A stretch of 64,000 nucleotides of DNA from Litoribacillus peritrichatus (GCF_039537985.1 NZ_BAABBN010000004.1:868001-932000), one strand, 5' to 3'; counted from the first letter of the stretch, positions 32,556 through 41,488 are shown. The notes: generated from the letters alone by a model not told the origin. Numbers and translations: made by a program.

Positions 32556-32783
32556 ATGAGAGCAGATGAACTCAAAAGAGAAATTAATAAATTGACAGTA
32601 GCAGATAGGCTTATGCTTATTGAAGATGTTTGGGACGACATAGCAAAATCTAACTCAGAAATTCCTCTGCCTGAGTGGCAAAAAAAAGAGCTTGATAAGC
32701 GCCTTGCGTTGTACGAAGCAGGAGAGGTAAAAACTACACCTCTGACAGATGTTCACGAAGCTCTGCGGAATAAATATAAGTGA
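32556..32783 (+). CDS. addiction-module antitoxin (PF09720 type)
   Basis: A 75-residue helical, charged protein (MRADELKREINKLTVADRLMLIEDVWDDIA ... PLPEWQKKELDKRLA), split here for length, matching the unstable-antitoxin family paired with RelE/ParE toxins. Its TGA overlaps the GTG of the toxin gene (GTGA), the usual coupling of such modules. It probably binds the toxin and may repress the shared promoter. Confidence 0.88.
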   Translation: MRADELKREINKLTVADRLMLIEDVWDDIAKSNSEIPLPEWQKKELDKRLALYEAGEVKTTPLTDVHEALRNKYK

Positions 32784-33061
32784 ACCTCGTTTATACCGAG
32801 CAAGCCATTGCTGATATGGATATGACAACGGCATGGTATGAACGGCAGCTTAAAGGGCTGGGCCTGGAGTTTCTGGCATCGGTAGAACAGACTGTATTTT
32901 TAATTTGCGAAAACCCTACTATCTATCCTGTTAAACATAAAACATTACGAGCGGCCCTGCTTCGACGATTTCCATTTACTGTTTTTTATGAAGTTCATGA
33001 AAAACAAATTATTGTTCATGCCTTGTTCGATAACAGGCAAGACCCAAAACGACTGCCTTGA
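32780..33061 (+). CDS. RelE/ParE-family toxin
   Basis: A 93-residue ParE/RelE-fold protein: AIADMDMTTAWYERQLKGLG, then NPTIYPVKHKTLRAALLRRFPF, VFYEVHEKQIIVHALFDNRQDP, which is the typical strand pattern with conserved Arg and the final RQDP. Family members either cut mRNA on the ribosome or poison gyrase; which one cannot be told. It starts at a GTG overlapping the antitoxin stop. The pair looks intact. Confidence 0.9.
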   Translation: MNLVYTEQAIADMDMTTAWYERQLKGLGLEFLASVEQTVFLICENPTIYPVKHKTLRAALLRRFPFTVFYEVHEKQIIVHALFDNRQDPKRLP

Positions 33062-33134
33062 AGCAAATGTTATAGGATCATACTGGTCTTTAACTATAAA
33101 CGCTTGTTTATCTCTTCTTATCTATAATTCACCC

Positions 33135-33151
33135 GTTACCTTCCTGTTACC
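33135..33151. promoter_or_regulatory. direct-repeat response-regulator box (copy 1)
   Basis: GTTACC-TTCCT-GTTACC: two 6-bp direct repeats 11 bp apart, about 45-60 bp upstream of the response-regulator start. An OmpR-type dimer binds such one-turn repeats. The same box with one changed base is at 35200-35216. A further AGTAACC follows at 33160. Confidence 0.6.
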
Positions 33152-33196
33152 TTTATTTTAGTAACCTCTGTTGTTTTGTATTTTATTGGGTGAATT

Positions 33197-33907
33197 ATGT
33201 TGGTGTTGCTGGTTGAAGATGATCTTGATCTTGCCGAGTTGATCATTGAGTTTTTAGAATCGGAAGGCTTAGAGGTGGATGTGGCCTATCACGGCGAAAT
33301 GGCGCTGAGCTTGGTCAGAGATCACAACTCAACACAAACTTCTGGCCAATACGATGTCATCATCACCGACGTAACTATGCCTAAAATGGATGGTTTGAGT
33401 TTTTGTGCTCAAATGCGAGCCGAGGGAATGACTACGCCATGCTTGATGCTCACCGCCAGAACCACGCTCAATGATAAGTTGGCCGGTTTCGAACACGGCG
33501 CAGATGATTATCTGGTTAAACCTTTTGAATTAGAAGAGCTGTTAGCTCGCATTTATGCGCTATCCCGGCGTTTTCAAAACTCAGCTTCAAAACTTCAAGT
33601 GGCCGATATTACTTTGGATGCTCAGGCTCAAACCGTTTTTAAAAACAACCACCCTGTGGTGCTTGCTCCTTTGGAATTTACATTATTAGAGCACCTGATG
33701 AGAAACAGCCCGAATGTGGTGAGCCGTTCTAAACTGGAAGGTTTTTTGTGGCCAGACGAGGAGCCTTCAAGTAATGCACTCAAGATGGTGATTTATCGTT
33801 TACGCCAGGCGTTAAACGATGATTCAGAAAGCCCAAAGATTCAAACCCGACGAGGCGTTGGGGTGGTTTTATTAGACAGCACTGACAGGAAGACGCCTCA
33901 TGAATAG
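33197..33907 (+). CDS. OmpR-family response regulator
   Basis: A 236-residue regulator with a receiver domain (acidic pair in VEDDLDL, phospho-acceptor Asp in IITDVTMPKMDG, Lys in YLVKPF) and a C-terminal winged-helix domain (LAPLEFTLLEHLMR ... VIYRLRQALND ... TRRGVGVVL). Its stop overlaps the kinase gene (ATGA). The direct-repeat box before it suggests autoregulation, and the same box before the amidohydrolase suggests that as a target. The inducing signal is unknown. Confidence 0.95.
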   Translation: MLVLLVEDDLDLAELIIEFLESEGLEVDVAYHGEMALSLVRDHNSTQTSGQYDVIITDVTMPKMDGLSFCAQMRAEGMTTPCLMLTARTTLNDKLAGFEHGADDYLVKPFELEELLARIYALSRRFQNSASKLQVADITLDAQAQTVFKNNHPVVLAPLEFTLLEHLMRNSPNVVSRSKLEGFLWPDEEPSSNALKMVIYRLRQALNDDSESPKIQTRRGVGVVLLDSTDRKTPHE

Positions 33908-35186
33908 CAGCTTTGGTATAACCCAATACATGGGTCGTCAGGTGATGCTTATCTCTTTCTGCCTGATGGTCGGGTACTCTTTTTCAATTTATACCGTGTA
34001 CCAATGGGGCGTCGATGACACAGTTCATTATTATATGAGTCTGGATTCGGATGCACTTGCTCAGAGTCCCACGCCTGAACGCGTGTTGACCGGCTATGAA
34101 GATAGATTGTTTTTTACTCCATCAAACGTGCCTGAGAAGTACAAGGAATTGGTTGATTTTAAGAATGTTGCCTTGGGGGATATGCTGGTTCATTACATTC
34201 AAAACCAAACGCTGTATTTGATGCCGTTTGCGCTGAATGAAAGTTCAAAAGAGGTAGGATACCTGATGCATACCTACGATGAAGCACAGGATGATTATCA
34301 GGTCAGTTTGGAAATCTCAGATTTGTTGATGCTGTTGGCACTGGTTTCTTTACTGGTGATATTCGCTTTAGTGAACATGCTTGGCAGCAAAATAACTCAG
34401 CCGATCCTTGAACTTGCTTCTTGGGCGAAAGATTTATCCAAACATGATGTGGATGTCCATCGTGCCATTAAGTTGCCAGAGTCCACGCTAAAATTTAAAG
34501 AGTTAACCGAAGTGGCCCATGCGCTCTCGGAAGCTGTGTTAAGTATTCATCAGTCAACGCAACGGGAAAAACAATTCTTAAAGGCACTCAGCCATGAGTT
34601 ACGAACGCCACTGGCGATTTCTAAAATGGCACTCAGTTTGCTGAATCGCTCTGTATCCCTGTTTTCAGAACCGGATCGCCAAAAGCTGAAAAAGATTGAA
34701 CGTGCTAACCAAACGATGATTTCCACGGCGGATTCTCTTTTATGGTTATGGGGCGATAAGTCCCAAGCGATTGCCGAAGAGTCCATCGACCTACAGCAAC
34801 TCATTACTAAACAGGTGAGTGATAATCAGTACTTACTCACGGGAAAGAAAGTCTCCATATCCATTCATGGCGAGCAAAATAAGTGTCTTGTTGTTCCGAA
34901 TCAGCTCGCTGAGATGGTTCTGCGTAATTTAATCCGAAACTCGTTTCAATACACTTCAGACCAAGGCAGCGTTGCTATTCTGTATTCGAATGAACACGTT
35001 GAAATTAATAACAGCTTTGTAAACGAACAGGCCGCCAGAAAGAATTCCACTCAGGAGAATAATAAAGATTACGGTTATGGGGTCGGTGTATTTTTGGTGG
35101 AAACCATTTGCAAAGAGCAGGGCTGGCCGTTTCAAGTATCACCAACGCAGTACGACTATAAAGTGGCCATCAGGTTCAAATGTTGA
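33900..35186 (+). CDS. membrane sensor histidine kinase
   Basis: A 428-residue kinase: TM1 near residues 12-30, a periplasmic sensor of about 100 residues, TM2 (LLMLLALVSLLVIFALVNML), a HAMP-like linker, HisKA with SHELRTPLAISKMALSLL, and a HATPase domain with NLIRNSFQYTS (N box) and YGVGVFLVETICKE (G box). It should phosphorylate the regulator it overlaps. The periplasmic part has no recognised sensor fold. Confidence 0.94.
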   Translation: MNSSFGITQYMGRQVMLISFCLMVGYSFSIYTVYQWGVDDTVHYYMSLDSDALAQSPTPERVLTGYEDRLFFTPSNVPEKYKELVDFKNVALGDMLVHYIQNQTLYLMPFALNESSKEVGYLMHTYDEAQDDYQVSLEISDLLMLLALVSLLVIFALVNMLGSKITQPILELASWAKDLSKHDVDVHRAIKLPESTLKFKELTEVAHALSEAVLSIHQSTQREKQFLKALSHELRTPLAISKMALSLLNRSVSLFSEPDRQKLKKIERANQTMISTADSLLWLWGDKSQAIAEESIDLQQLITKQVSDNQYLLTGKKVSISIHGEQNKCLVVPNQLAEMVLRNLIRNSFQYTSDQGSVAILYSNEHVEINNSFVNEQAARKNSTQENNKDYGYGVGVFLVETICKEQGWPFQVSPTQYDYKVAIRFKC

Positions 35187-35199
35187 ATCGTTTTTAGCC

Positions 35200-35216
35200 G
35201 TTACCTTGCTGTTACC
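35200..35216. promoter_or_regulatory. direct-repeat response-regulator box (copy 2)
   Basis: GTTACC-TTGCT-GTTACC, 16 of 17 bases identical to the box at 33135-33151, lies about 50-65 bp upstream of the amidohydrolase start and just after the kinase stop. It marks a separate promoter for the amidohydrolase under the same regulator. Confidence 0.6.
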
Positions 35217-35263
35217 TAGACGCCGGTACGCTGTGGTTGAAGATTCAAACTGGAGATCAAAAA

Positions 35264-37066
35264 ATGCGTACTAATGACAGAATGGTGAATAACAAAACAA
35301 CTAATGGTGTGGCTAAGAGCAAACTCTCTTTAAGTGCAGTGGCTATGGCGTTTGCGTTGGTTGGCGTATCCGGTTGCCAACAAACGGATGCAAATGAAGC
35401 AGGCTCTTTTACTCCTTCAGCGTCAAGTTCGCAATATACTCTTTACACCAATGGCAACATTTATACGGTGAACCCGAAACAGCCCTGGGCAGAAGCTTTG
35501 GTGATTAAAGATGGCATCATCGAATACGTGGGCGACACGGATAGCGCACACTCTTACGTGGCGAATATTGACAAGGTGAATATCAAAAAGGTGATCAACC
35601 TGAAAGGTAAAATGGTCATGCTTGGGTTTCATGATGTTCACATTCACCCGCTGGAATCCGGCTCGGATAACACTCATTTTACCTTGGATACGGAAGAAAC
35701 CAACGCAGAAAAATACATCTCTGTGATTAAGAATGCGGCTCGTCGCAACCCGAATTCTGAATGGCTGATTGGCTATGGTCACGACATTAATACCCTGCTG
35801 GAAGCCAAGCGAAACCCGCTGGCAATATTGGACGATGCCGTATCGGATCGACCTGTCATTATCATGGAGCAAACCTCTCACTCCATGTGGGTCAATTCCA
35901 AAGCGCTGGAACTGGCTGGAATGAATGTTAATACGCCTAATCCGGTAGGCGGCGTCATCATGAAAGACGAAGACAACCAGCTGATGGGCATCCTGATTGA
36001 TAATGCAGGCAACATCGCTATGGAGCTGGCGATGACGCCAACGCCTGCAAAAAATGAGAAGGACTACTACGGACTGACCGACTTTGTTTTACCTGAATTG
36101 GCCAAACACGGCATTACCTCCATTGCGGATGCCAGAACTTACTGGAAGAGGGGAGAGCATAAAACCTGGCAGCGTTTAGCTCAGGAAGATAAATTAACCG
36201 CACGAGTCGTATTAGGGTTGTGGGCTTACCCGGAAGAAACCGATGTTGATCAACTTGCCACGTTGAAATCCCTCTACCAAAATGACCCGGAAAGTTTACT
36301 GCGTATTAACCAAATCAAACTCTACAGCGATGGCATTTTAATTAATACCACCGCCTCGATGCACGACCCTTATGAATTCGACATGTTGGGTGTGCCGGAA
36401 GAAAGTCATGGCAATCGGGGCATTAACTATTTCACTCAGAACCGTTTAAGCCGCTACATTGCGGAACTGGATGCCGTGGGTTTTGATTTTCACATTCACG
36501 CCATTGGTGAGCGTGGCATTCATGAAGCCTTAAACGCCGTAGAAGAATCCGCCGGTGGCCAAAGCCGGCACCGTTTAACGCATGTTGAAGTGGTTGACCC
36601 GGCGGACTACAAACGCTTTGCTGAGCTGAATGTGACGGCGGATTGCCAAGTCGCGGGGGACTTTACCGACCCGTCTCACTGGGGCGAAGTGGCCGAATAC
36701 ATTGGTAAAGAAAAAGCTCATGATTTGGTTCCGATTAAAAGCCTGCAACAAGCCGGCGCAAGAGTGACGCTTTCCAGTGACTGGAGCGTCAGCCCGTATA
36801 ACCCCTTCATTGGTTTGCAAAATGCAGTCACCCGAGCACCCCAAGAACTGACCTTGGAACAAGCCATAGCCTCTTACACCATCAACGGTGCCTACGTGAT
36901 GCGACAGGAAAATCGGGTAGGCACTCTGGAAGAAGGCAAAGAAGCGGATTTGGTCGTACTGGATCAAAACCTATTCGAAATTGACCCGTATGAGATCAGT
37001 CAAACCCAGATTCTCCAAACGCTGTTGGCTGGGGAAGAAGTGTATCGGGCCAAGGGGTTTAGGTAG
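35264..37066 (+). CDS. periplasmic lipoprotein amidohydrolase (YtcJ-type, amidohydrolase 3)
   Basis: 600 residues from the ATG at 35264, set by GGAGATC upstream. The signal peptide ends in the lipobox VSGC (Cys38), so it is an anchored periplasmic or outer-membrane protein. The enzyme domain begins LYTNGNIYTVNP and has HDVHIHP, YGHDIN, HIHAIGERG, THVEV and LSSDWSVSP, the metal and active-site segments of YtcJ-like amidohydrolases. The substrate is unknown; relatives act on amide or related bonds. It is the last gene behind the two-component system and shares its box. A terminator-like hairpin follows. Confidence 0.9.
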   Translation: MRTNDRMVNNKTTNGVAKSKLSLSAVAMAFALVGVSGCQQTDANEAGSFTPSASSSQYTLYTNGNIYTVNPKQPWAEALVIKDGIIEYVGDTDSAHSYVANIDKVNIKKVINLKGKMVMLGFHDVHIHPLESGSDNTHFTLDTEETNAEKYISVIKNAARRNPNSEWLIGYGHDINTLLEAKRNPLAILDDAVSDRPVIIMEQTSHSMWVNSKALELAGMNVNTPNPVGGVIMKDEDNQLMGILIDNAGNIAMELAMTPTPAKNEKDYYGLTDFVLPELAKHGITSIADARTYWKRGEHKTWQRLAQEDKLTARVVLGLWAYPEETDVDQLATLKSLYQNDPESLLRINQIKLYSDGILINTTASMHDPYEFDMLGVPEESHGNRGINYFTQNRLSRYIAELDAVGFDFHIHAIGERGIHEALNAVEESAGGQSRHRLTHVEVVDPADYKRFAELNVTADCQVAGDFTDPSHWGEVAEYIGKEKAHDLVPIKSLQQAGARVTLSSDWSVSPYNPFIGLQNAVTRAPQELTLEQAIASYTINGAYVMRQENRVGTLEEGKEADLVVLDQNLFEIDPYEISQTQILQTLLAGEEVYRAKGFR

Positions 37067-37094
37067 GTTATCGGTCGCTGTTTAACTTTAACGA

Positions 37095-37132
37095 TAAAAA
37101 GGCATTTCAGGGATGGAGTGCTTTTTATTTTT
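37095..37132 (+). terminator. terminator after amidohydrolase
   Basis: AAAAAGGCA and TGCTTTTT pair with one bulge, followed by ATTTTT. Confidence 0.6.
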
Positions 37133-37146
37133 GAGGTTTTAGATTA

Positions 37147-37572
37147 TTGAAAAGTATTGAGTTTATACTTGAAAAAGTAAAAAGTGGTGATTTTTGCGAA
37201 AGGAATGAATATCAGGCCTTATTCAAAATCTTAGTTAAAAATTTATCTGAAGTGATAAAGATGGACTTAGATTTTGATCTTGATCCCGTCGAAGATCCTT
37301 GTTATTTAAGAGGTTACGTCTTTAATAGGAAATCTGAGTTAGGAATATTAGATGTTTCATTAAGATCTAATTTAATGGTTTTTTTCGAGAGAGGCTTGTT
37401 ATCTCTAAAAGCTGATGTGTTCATATACTTTAATGGTCAGCAAGTTGAAAGGAACTATTTGCAAGGATCTTATATGGAGTTTAGCTATTCTTTGGATGAT
37501 CTTCAGTGGAAGTTCGAACGCTGGATTCAAGATGAACACAATGAATATGAAAGTTGGTTGTTTCTGGATTAA
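37147..37572 (+). CDS. uncharacterised acidic protein, AT-rich gene
   Basis: A 141-residue soluble acidic protein starting with TTG, with GAGG 11 nt upstream. Notable segments are DLDFDLDPVEDPCYLRGYVF and QWKFERWIQDEHNEYESW. No signal peptide or known motif. The gene is clearly more AT-rich than its neighbours, which suggests horizontal gain. Small acidic proteins of this kind are often immunity proteins, but no toxin gene is adjacent, so that is only a guess. Confidence 0.6.
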   Translation: MKSIEFILEKVKSGDFCERNEYQALFKILVKNLSEVIKMDLDFDLDPVEDPCYLRGYVFNRKSELGILDVSLRSNLMVFFERGLLSLKADVFIYFNGQQVERNYLQGSYMEFSYSLDDLQWKFERWIQDEHNEYESWLFLD

Positions 37573-37774
37573 CAGGTTAGGTCTGTTTGTGTTTTAAAAC
37601 TATATGTTGTTTGAATGAGTCAATGGATCAAAAATAACCTTGGTAGATTAATTGAACTCTATTGGAACAAAATTGTGCTAAAAAATACGCACCTGCTAAA
37701 AGCAATGCTTGATTCCTGAATTCGCGGTGTCTTTTTCTGAACCCAACTGAATCAAGTTTCAGGGCAAAGCCGCT

Positions 37775-38152
37775 GTGTCAGAAGGCTTTAATATTGAGTT
37801 CACCTTAAAAAATGCAATAATGAAAGCTTCCGATGGTGCTTATCAGGTAGATTTCAAGCAGGCTCAGGAAGCTAAGTCTTCGTTGGATTTAAAGATCGTT
37901 CGTTATGGTTTTAAAACCACTGGCGGGCCGGAGGATGCCACTTCAGCGGAACTTGAAGTGGAATTTACCCGTGCAGAAGGAGAAATGGTTTCAATACACT
38001 TCCCTGACGATTTTAAAACACAGGAAGGTTTTGAGTTAAAGACTTATCCGCTTGAACGTTTGAAGAAAGAAGGGGCTTTGTCTGTTGAGCTTTTAGACAA
38101 TGCTTTCAATGCGGTAGTTGATATGTATTTTCTGAGCCGCGCTGAAGATTAA
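37775..38152 (+). CDS. uncharacterised 125-residue protein
   Basis: Starts at a GTG with AGGGC upstream (MSEGFNIEFTLKNAIMKAS). It looks like a soluble beta-rich domain (DLKIVRYGFKTTGG ... AELEVEFTRAEGEMVSIHF) ending in a helix. No family recognised. A strong terminator follows, which supports it as a real single-gene unit. Confidence 0.6.
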   Translation: MSEGFNIEFTLKNAIMKASDGAYQVDFKQAQEAKSSLDLKIVRYGFKTTGGPEDATSAELEVEFTRAEGEMVSIHFPDDFKTQEGFELKTYPLERLKKEGALSVELLDNAFNAVVDMYFLSRAED

Positions 38153-38187
38153 CCGTCTCTGTTTTTAATGTCAGTGCTGATATCCAT

Positions 38188-38230
38188 AAATCAGATACCC
38201 ACCGGTCCTGCGTGGGTATCTGATTTTTTA
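38188..38230. terminator. strong rho-independent terminator
   Basis: AAATCAGATACCCAC and GTGGGTATCTGATTT form a perfect 15-bp stem around CGGTCCTGC, followed by TTTTAA. It serves the upstream gene and probably also the convergent esterase. Confidence 0.9.
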
Positions 38231-38248
38231 ATCTCTGTTAACAATGCT

Positions 38249-39265
38249 TTAAAATAAATGCTTGTTCAAAGCCAGAGCCGCCTGATCAAGTGCATTTTGT
38301 ACTGCATTCACGTCACTCAGTGGGTTTAACAGCCCGAAATCATGAATCATTCCATTGTAGCGTGTGACGGTGGTTGGTACACCTGCCGCTGATAATTTAC
38401 GGCCGTAGTACTCCGCTTCGTCGCGAAGTACGTCTTTTTCAGCAGTCTGAATCAGCGTTGGTGGTAAACCTTTCAGTTGTTCTGTAGTTGCTCTCAGCGG
38501 CGAGGCGTATATTTCATTTCTTTGGTGTTGGTCCGTAGTGTAGCTATCCCAAAACCACTTCATCATGCCCGTTGTCAGAAAGTGCCCGGCGCCATAGGCC
38601 TGATAAGAGGTGTTATCAAAACTGGCATCCGTCACAGGCCATAATAACAACTGCATCTGAAGGTTGGGTGTGCCTTTTTCCTTGGCCATTAAACTCACAA
38701 CCGTTGCGATGTTTCCTCCTGCGCTGTTACCTGCGACCGCTAAACGATTGCCATCAATGCCCATTGTTTTGCCATTTTCAGCCACCCATTTTGTAGCAGC
38801 GTAAGCTTGGTTAATGGCGGTAGGGTATTTGGCCTCCGGTGATCGTGAGTAATCAACGTAGACAGCTGCTGCGCCAGAGCGGATGACAAGATCTCTGATT
38901 AAACGCTCGTGCGTTTCAAAATCTCCAATCACCCAGCCCCCGCCATGGAAATACATGAAGGCAGGTAAGGCGCCACTTGCATTTTTGGGTTTAACAACCA
39001 CCAACGCCAGTGACTGATCTTCTATCTTAATTGTTGTTTTGGATACATCAGCAGGAAGAAGGGGATGCCCTTGTTGAGCATTGACTAACACCTGTCGAGC
39101 GTTATTTGGTGTCAGTTGCTCCATGGGTGTACCGCCTCCTTGCTCTAATGCATTCAGAAAGGATTGCGTCAAGGGTTCCGTACCTGATGAACCCGCTGCT
39201 ATGGCGGTGTTCATGGAGAATGCTAATAGTGCCGAACTGATGGTTTTTGCCTTTAAATATTTCAT
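38249..39265 (-). CDS. exported alpha/beta hydrolase (HSL/family IV esterase)
   Basis: 338 residues from the ATG at 39265 (GAGG upstream; an ATG four codons earlier is unlikely). Signal peptide MKYLKAKTISSALLAFSMNTAIA. The triad is complete: HGGGW oxyanion motif, nucleophile in GNSAGG, acid in TAEKDVLRDE, His in MIHDFGLL. It is a periplasmic or secreted esterase of unknown substrate. It is downstream of ohr by 65 bp on the same strand. Confidence 0.9.
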   Translation of the reverse strand: MKYLKAKTISSALLAFSMNTAIAAGSSGTEPLTQSFLNALEQGGGTPMEQLTPNNARQVLVNAQQGHPLLPADVSKTTIKIEDQSLALVVVKPKNASGALPAFMYFHGGGWVIGDFETHERLIRDLVIRSGAAAVYVDYSRSPEAKYPTAINQAYAATKWVAENGKTMGIDGNRLAVAGNSAGGNIATVVSLMAKEKGTPNLQMQLLLWPVTDASFDNTSYQAYGAGHFLTTGMMKWFWDSYTTDQHQRNEIYASPLRATTEQLKGLPPTLIQTAEKDVLRDEAEYYGRKLSAAGVPTTVTRYNGMIHDFGLLNPLSDVNAVQNALDQAALALNKHLF

Positions 39266-39330
39266 CTTTGACCTCATAAAAACGTTTCAAGTAAGTGACG
39301 CTTACCGTTCATTCCGAAATTAAGCTGCAA

Positions 39331-39753
39331 TTAGCCAATTTGAGTTGTGACTTCAATGTTGCCCCGCGTTGCATTTGAATATGGGCAAACCTGGTGGGCT
39401 TTCTCAATCAGGGCTTCAAGGGTATTTCTTGCAAGACCAGGAACATGGACGACCAGGCTTGCACTGATTGCAAAACCAACGCCTTGGGTGTTTTCTCCAA
39501 TTCCGATCCCCGCTGTGACTGAAATATCTTCCGGCAGTTTCAATTTTTCTTGCATGGCCACGAATTTCATCGCCCCGATGAAACAAGCGGAATAGCCTGC
39601 TGCGAAAAGTTGCTCCGGGTTCGTGCCTTCCCCGCCAGTGCCGCCTAGCTCTTTAGGCGTACTTAACTTCACATTGAGCTTTTCATCGCTGGAAACAGAA
39701 CGTCCGTCACGTCCACCGGTTGAAGTTGCTTGTGCTGTGTAAATCGCGTTCAT
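39331..39753 (-). CDS. ohr: organic hydroperoxide resistance protein (Ohr/OsmC family)
   Basis: 140 residues with the Ohr core: the two redox cysteines in GYSACFIGAM and AHQVCPYSNATRGN, and the N-terminal TGGRDGRSVSSD. Ohr reduces organic peroxides, including fatty-acid hydroperoxides, using lipoylated proteins. No ohrR gene is adjacent, but two long palindromes upstream suggest control by a MarR-type repressor encoded elsewhere. Confidence 0.94.
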   Translation of the reverse strand: MNAIYTAQATSTGGRDGRSVSSDEKLNVKLSTPKELGGTGGEGTNPEQLFAAGYSACFIGAMKFVAMQEKLKLPEDISVTAGIGIGENTQGVGFAISASLVVHVPGLARNTLEALIEKAHQVCPYSNATRGNIEVTTQIG

Positions 39754-39789
39754 AATGAATTCTCCATGGTTGATTGTATTTGCAATAAA

Positions 39790-39805
39790 AGTTATTGCAA
39801 TAACT
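39790..39805. promoter_or_regulatory. ohr operator palindrome, proximal
   Basis: AGTTATTGCAATAACT is a perfect 16-bp palindrome about 37 bp upstream of the ohr start. It shares the frame GTTAT-YGCR-ATAAC with the distal site. Confidence 0.6.
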
Positions 39806-39820
39806 AACTAGGTAAATAAA

Positions 39821-39839
39821 AAGACCCGCTTTAGGTCTT
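39821..39839 (-). terminator. hairpin with T-tract between the two ohr palindromes
   Basis: On the minus strand AAGACC-TAAAGCG-GGTCTT is followed by TTTATTT, a good intrinsic terminator form. It lies between the two palindromes and upstream of ohr, so it would stop any transcript started at the distal site. Confidence 0.5.
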
Positions 39840-39848
39840 GTTGTGATA

Positions 39849-39868
39849 AAAGTTATCGCGATAACTTT
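39849..39868. promoter_or_regulatory. operator palindrome, distal
   Basis: AAAGTTATCGCGATAACTTT is a perfect 20-bp palindrome, similar to the proximal site at its core. It is in the 355-bp gap (39754-40108) between ohr and the divergent Hsp70-like gene and could serve either. Confidence 0.6.
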
Positions 39869-40108
39869 CTTAGGTCAAATTAATTTTTGAGTGGGATGAA
39901 TAAAGTGCGATCAATTTCACGTTTACTTAAAAAGGACTTGGTGGCTTATTTTTGATTGTTTTGGTCTGTTATAACAAATTAGAAGGCTGTAAATAAGAAG
40001 TTTACGCCGCTCGTTCTGGCCTCAACCTCCCCAATATGCTACCTTTCGCGCCCTTTTGATTTTCTGTTGGTAGTTAACTTTCCAACATGAGCGGCGCAGG
40101 TTTTTTGC

Positions 40109-41488
40109 ATGATTACAGGTTTTGATTTTGGTACGTCCAATTGTGCGATGGGGGTGGTTGAGCCTTCAGAGAATAATGCGGAAACAGTGACCTTGTTGCC
40201 GTTAGAAAACGGCAAGGCGTTTGTGCCGTCTACCTTGTATGCTTTGGAGCGAGAGTTGATTTGTGAGTCAGTGGGCTTGCAGATTACCAACCCATCCTTG
40301 AAAGAAGAGTACATCGGGTTGCGCAGTGGGCCGTTGGCGCAAGCACGCCGGGTTCGACTGGAAGAGGGCATTGAGCAGGACGAACAGAGTTTGTTTTTTG
40401 GTCATGCGGCGTTTGAACAGTACTTTTCGTTGCCGGAAGAAGGTTATTTTGTAAAATCGCCGAAATCCTTTTTGGGTTCAAGTGGATTAAGAGCCGAGTC
40501 CATTAACTTCTTTGAAGACATCGTCACGGCCATGATGCAGTCCATCAAGCAGCGTGCTGAGAAAAGCCTGGGCGAGAATATTAACCATACTGTGATTGGA
40601 CGGCCTGTGAACTTTCAGGGTATTGATGCCGAGAAGAGTAATCAGCAAGCCATTGATATTCTAACCGTGTCGGCCAAGCGTGCTGGGTTTCAATCGGTGG
40701 AGTTTCTGTTTGAGCCGATCGCGGCAGGTTTGAATTTTGAGACCCGTTTAACCGAAGATAAAACCGTGTTGGTGGTGGATGTGGGTGGTGGTACCACCGA
40801 TTGCGCCATGGTTCGAATGGGGCCAAGCCACCGAAACAATGTGGATCGAAAGGCCGATTTTCTGGGTCACAGCGGTGAACGAGTGGGCGGTAATGATTTG
40901 GACATCCAACTGGCGGGCAAGTGTTTAATGCCGCTGTTCGGTATGCAGTCCATCATGAAAAGTGGTCTGCCAGTGCCGACGCAACCATTTTGGAATGCGG
41001 TGACCACCAATAACGTGGGGGCGCAATCCAGCTTCAACAGTCAGCAAACCGGCTTCCAGCTGGAGCAATTGTTACTGGATGCCAGTCAACCTCATCTGAT
41101 TCAGCGCTTCATCGATTTAAGAGATGAGAAACAAAACCACCATGTGGTTCGCAGTTCGGAGCAGTGTAAAATTGCTTTATCGAGTCTCGATCAAAGTTAC
41201 GTGGATTTAAGCTACATTGAGGCCAATCTGGGCTGTGATGTGAGCCGTTCCGATTTTTCCGAAGCCATTAGCCGGCCTTTATCCCGGATGGTTGCTTTGA
41301 TGGAAGACGCCGTCGCTCAAGCAGGCTGCCAGCCTGATTTGATTTATGTAACGGGTGGTTCTGCCCAATCGCCGGTCATTCGTAAAGCCATTGAGCAGAA
41401 GCTGGGTTCTATTGAGGTGGTGGATGGCGATCACTTCGGCAGTGTGGCAGCAGGATTGACCGTGTGGGCGCAACGAATATTCTCTTAA
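40109..41488 (+). CDS. yegD: Hsp70-family chaperone-like protein YegD
   Basis: A 459-residue Hsp70-like ATPase without the substrate-binding domain. Phosphate motifs are GFDFGTSNCAMG (4-15) and VVDVGGGTTDCAM, and the adenosine motif is YVTGGSAQSPVIRKAI. Length and order match E. coli YegD. The cellular role is unknown. It is convergent with the phosphonate transporter genes, with only 31 bp between. Confidence 0.93.
   Translation: MITGFDFGTSNCAMGVVEPSENNAETVTLLPLENGKAFVPSTLYALERELICESVGLQITNPSLKEEYIGLRSGPLAQARRVRLEEGIEQDEQSLFFGHAAFEQYFSLPEEGYFVKSPKSFLGSSGLRAESINFFEDIVTAMMQSIKQRAEKSLGENINHTVIGRPVNFQGIDAEKSNQQAIDILTVSAKRAGFQSVEFLFEPIAAGLNFETRLTEDKTVLVVDVGGGTTDCAMVRMGPSHRNNVDRKADFLGHSGERVGGNDLDIQLAGKCLMPLFGMQSIMKSGLPVPTQPFWNAVTTNNVGAQSSFNSQQTGFQLEQLLLDASQPHLIQRFIDLRDEKQNHHVVRSSEQCKIALSSLDQSYVDLSYIEANLGCDVSRSDFSEAISRPLSRMVALMEDAVAQAGCQPDLIYVTGGSAQSPVIRKAIEQKLGSIEVVDGDHFGSVAAGLTVWAQRIFS

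Noticed and set aside
32556..33061. Toxin-antitoxin pair as part of a mobile island
   Set aside because: No integrase, IS ends or repeats surround it, and base composition is not strikingly different.
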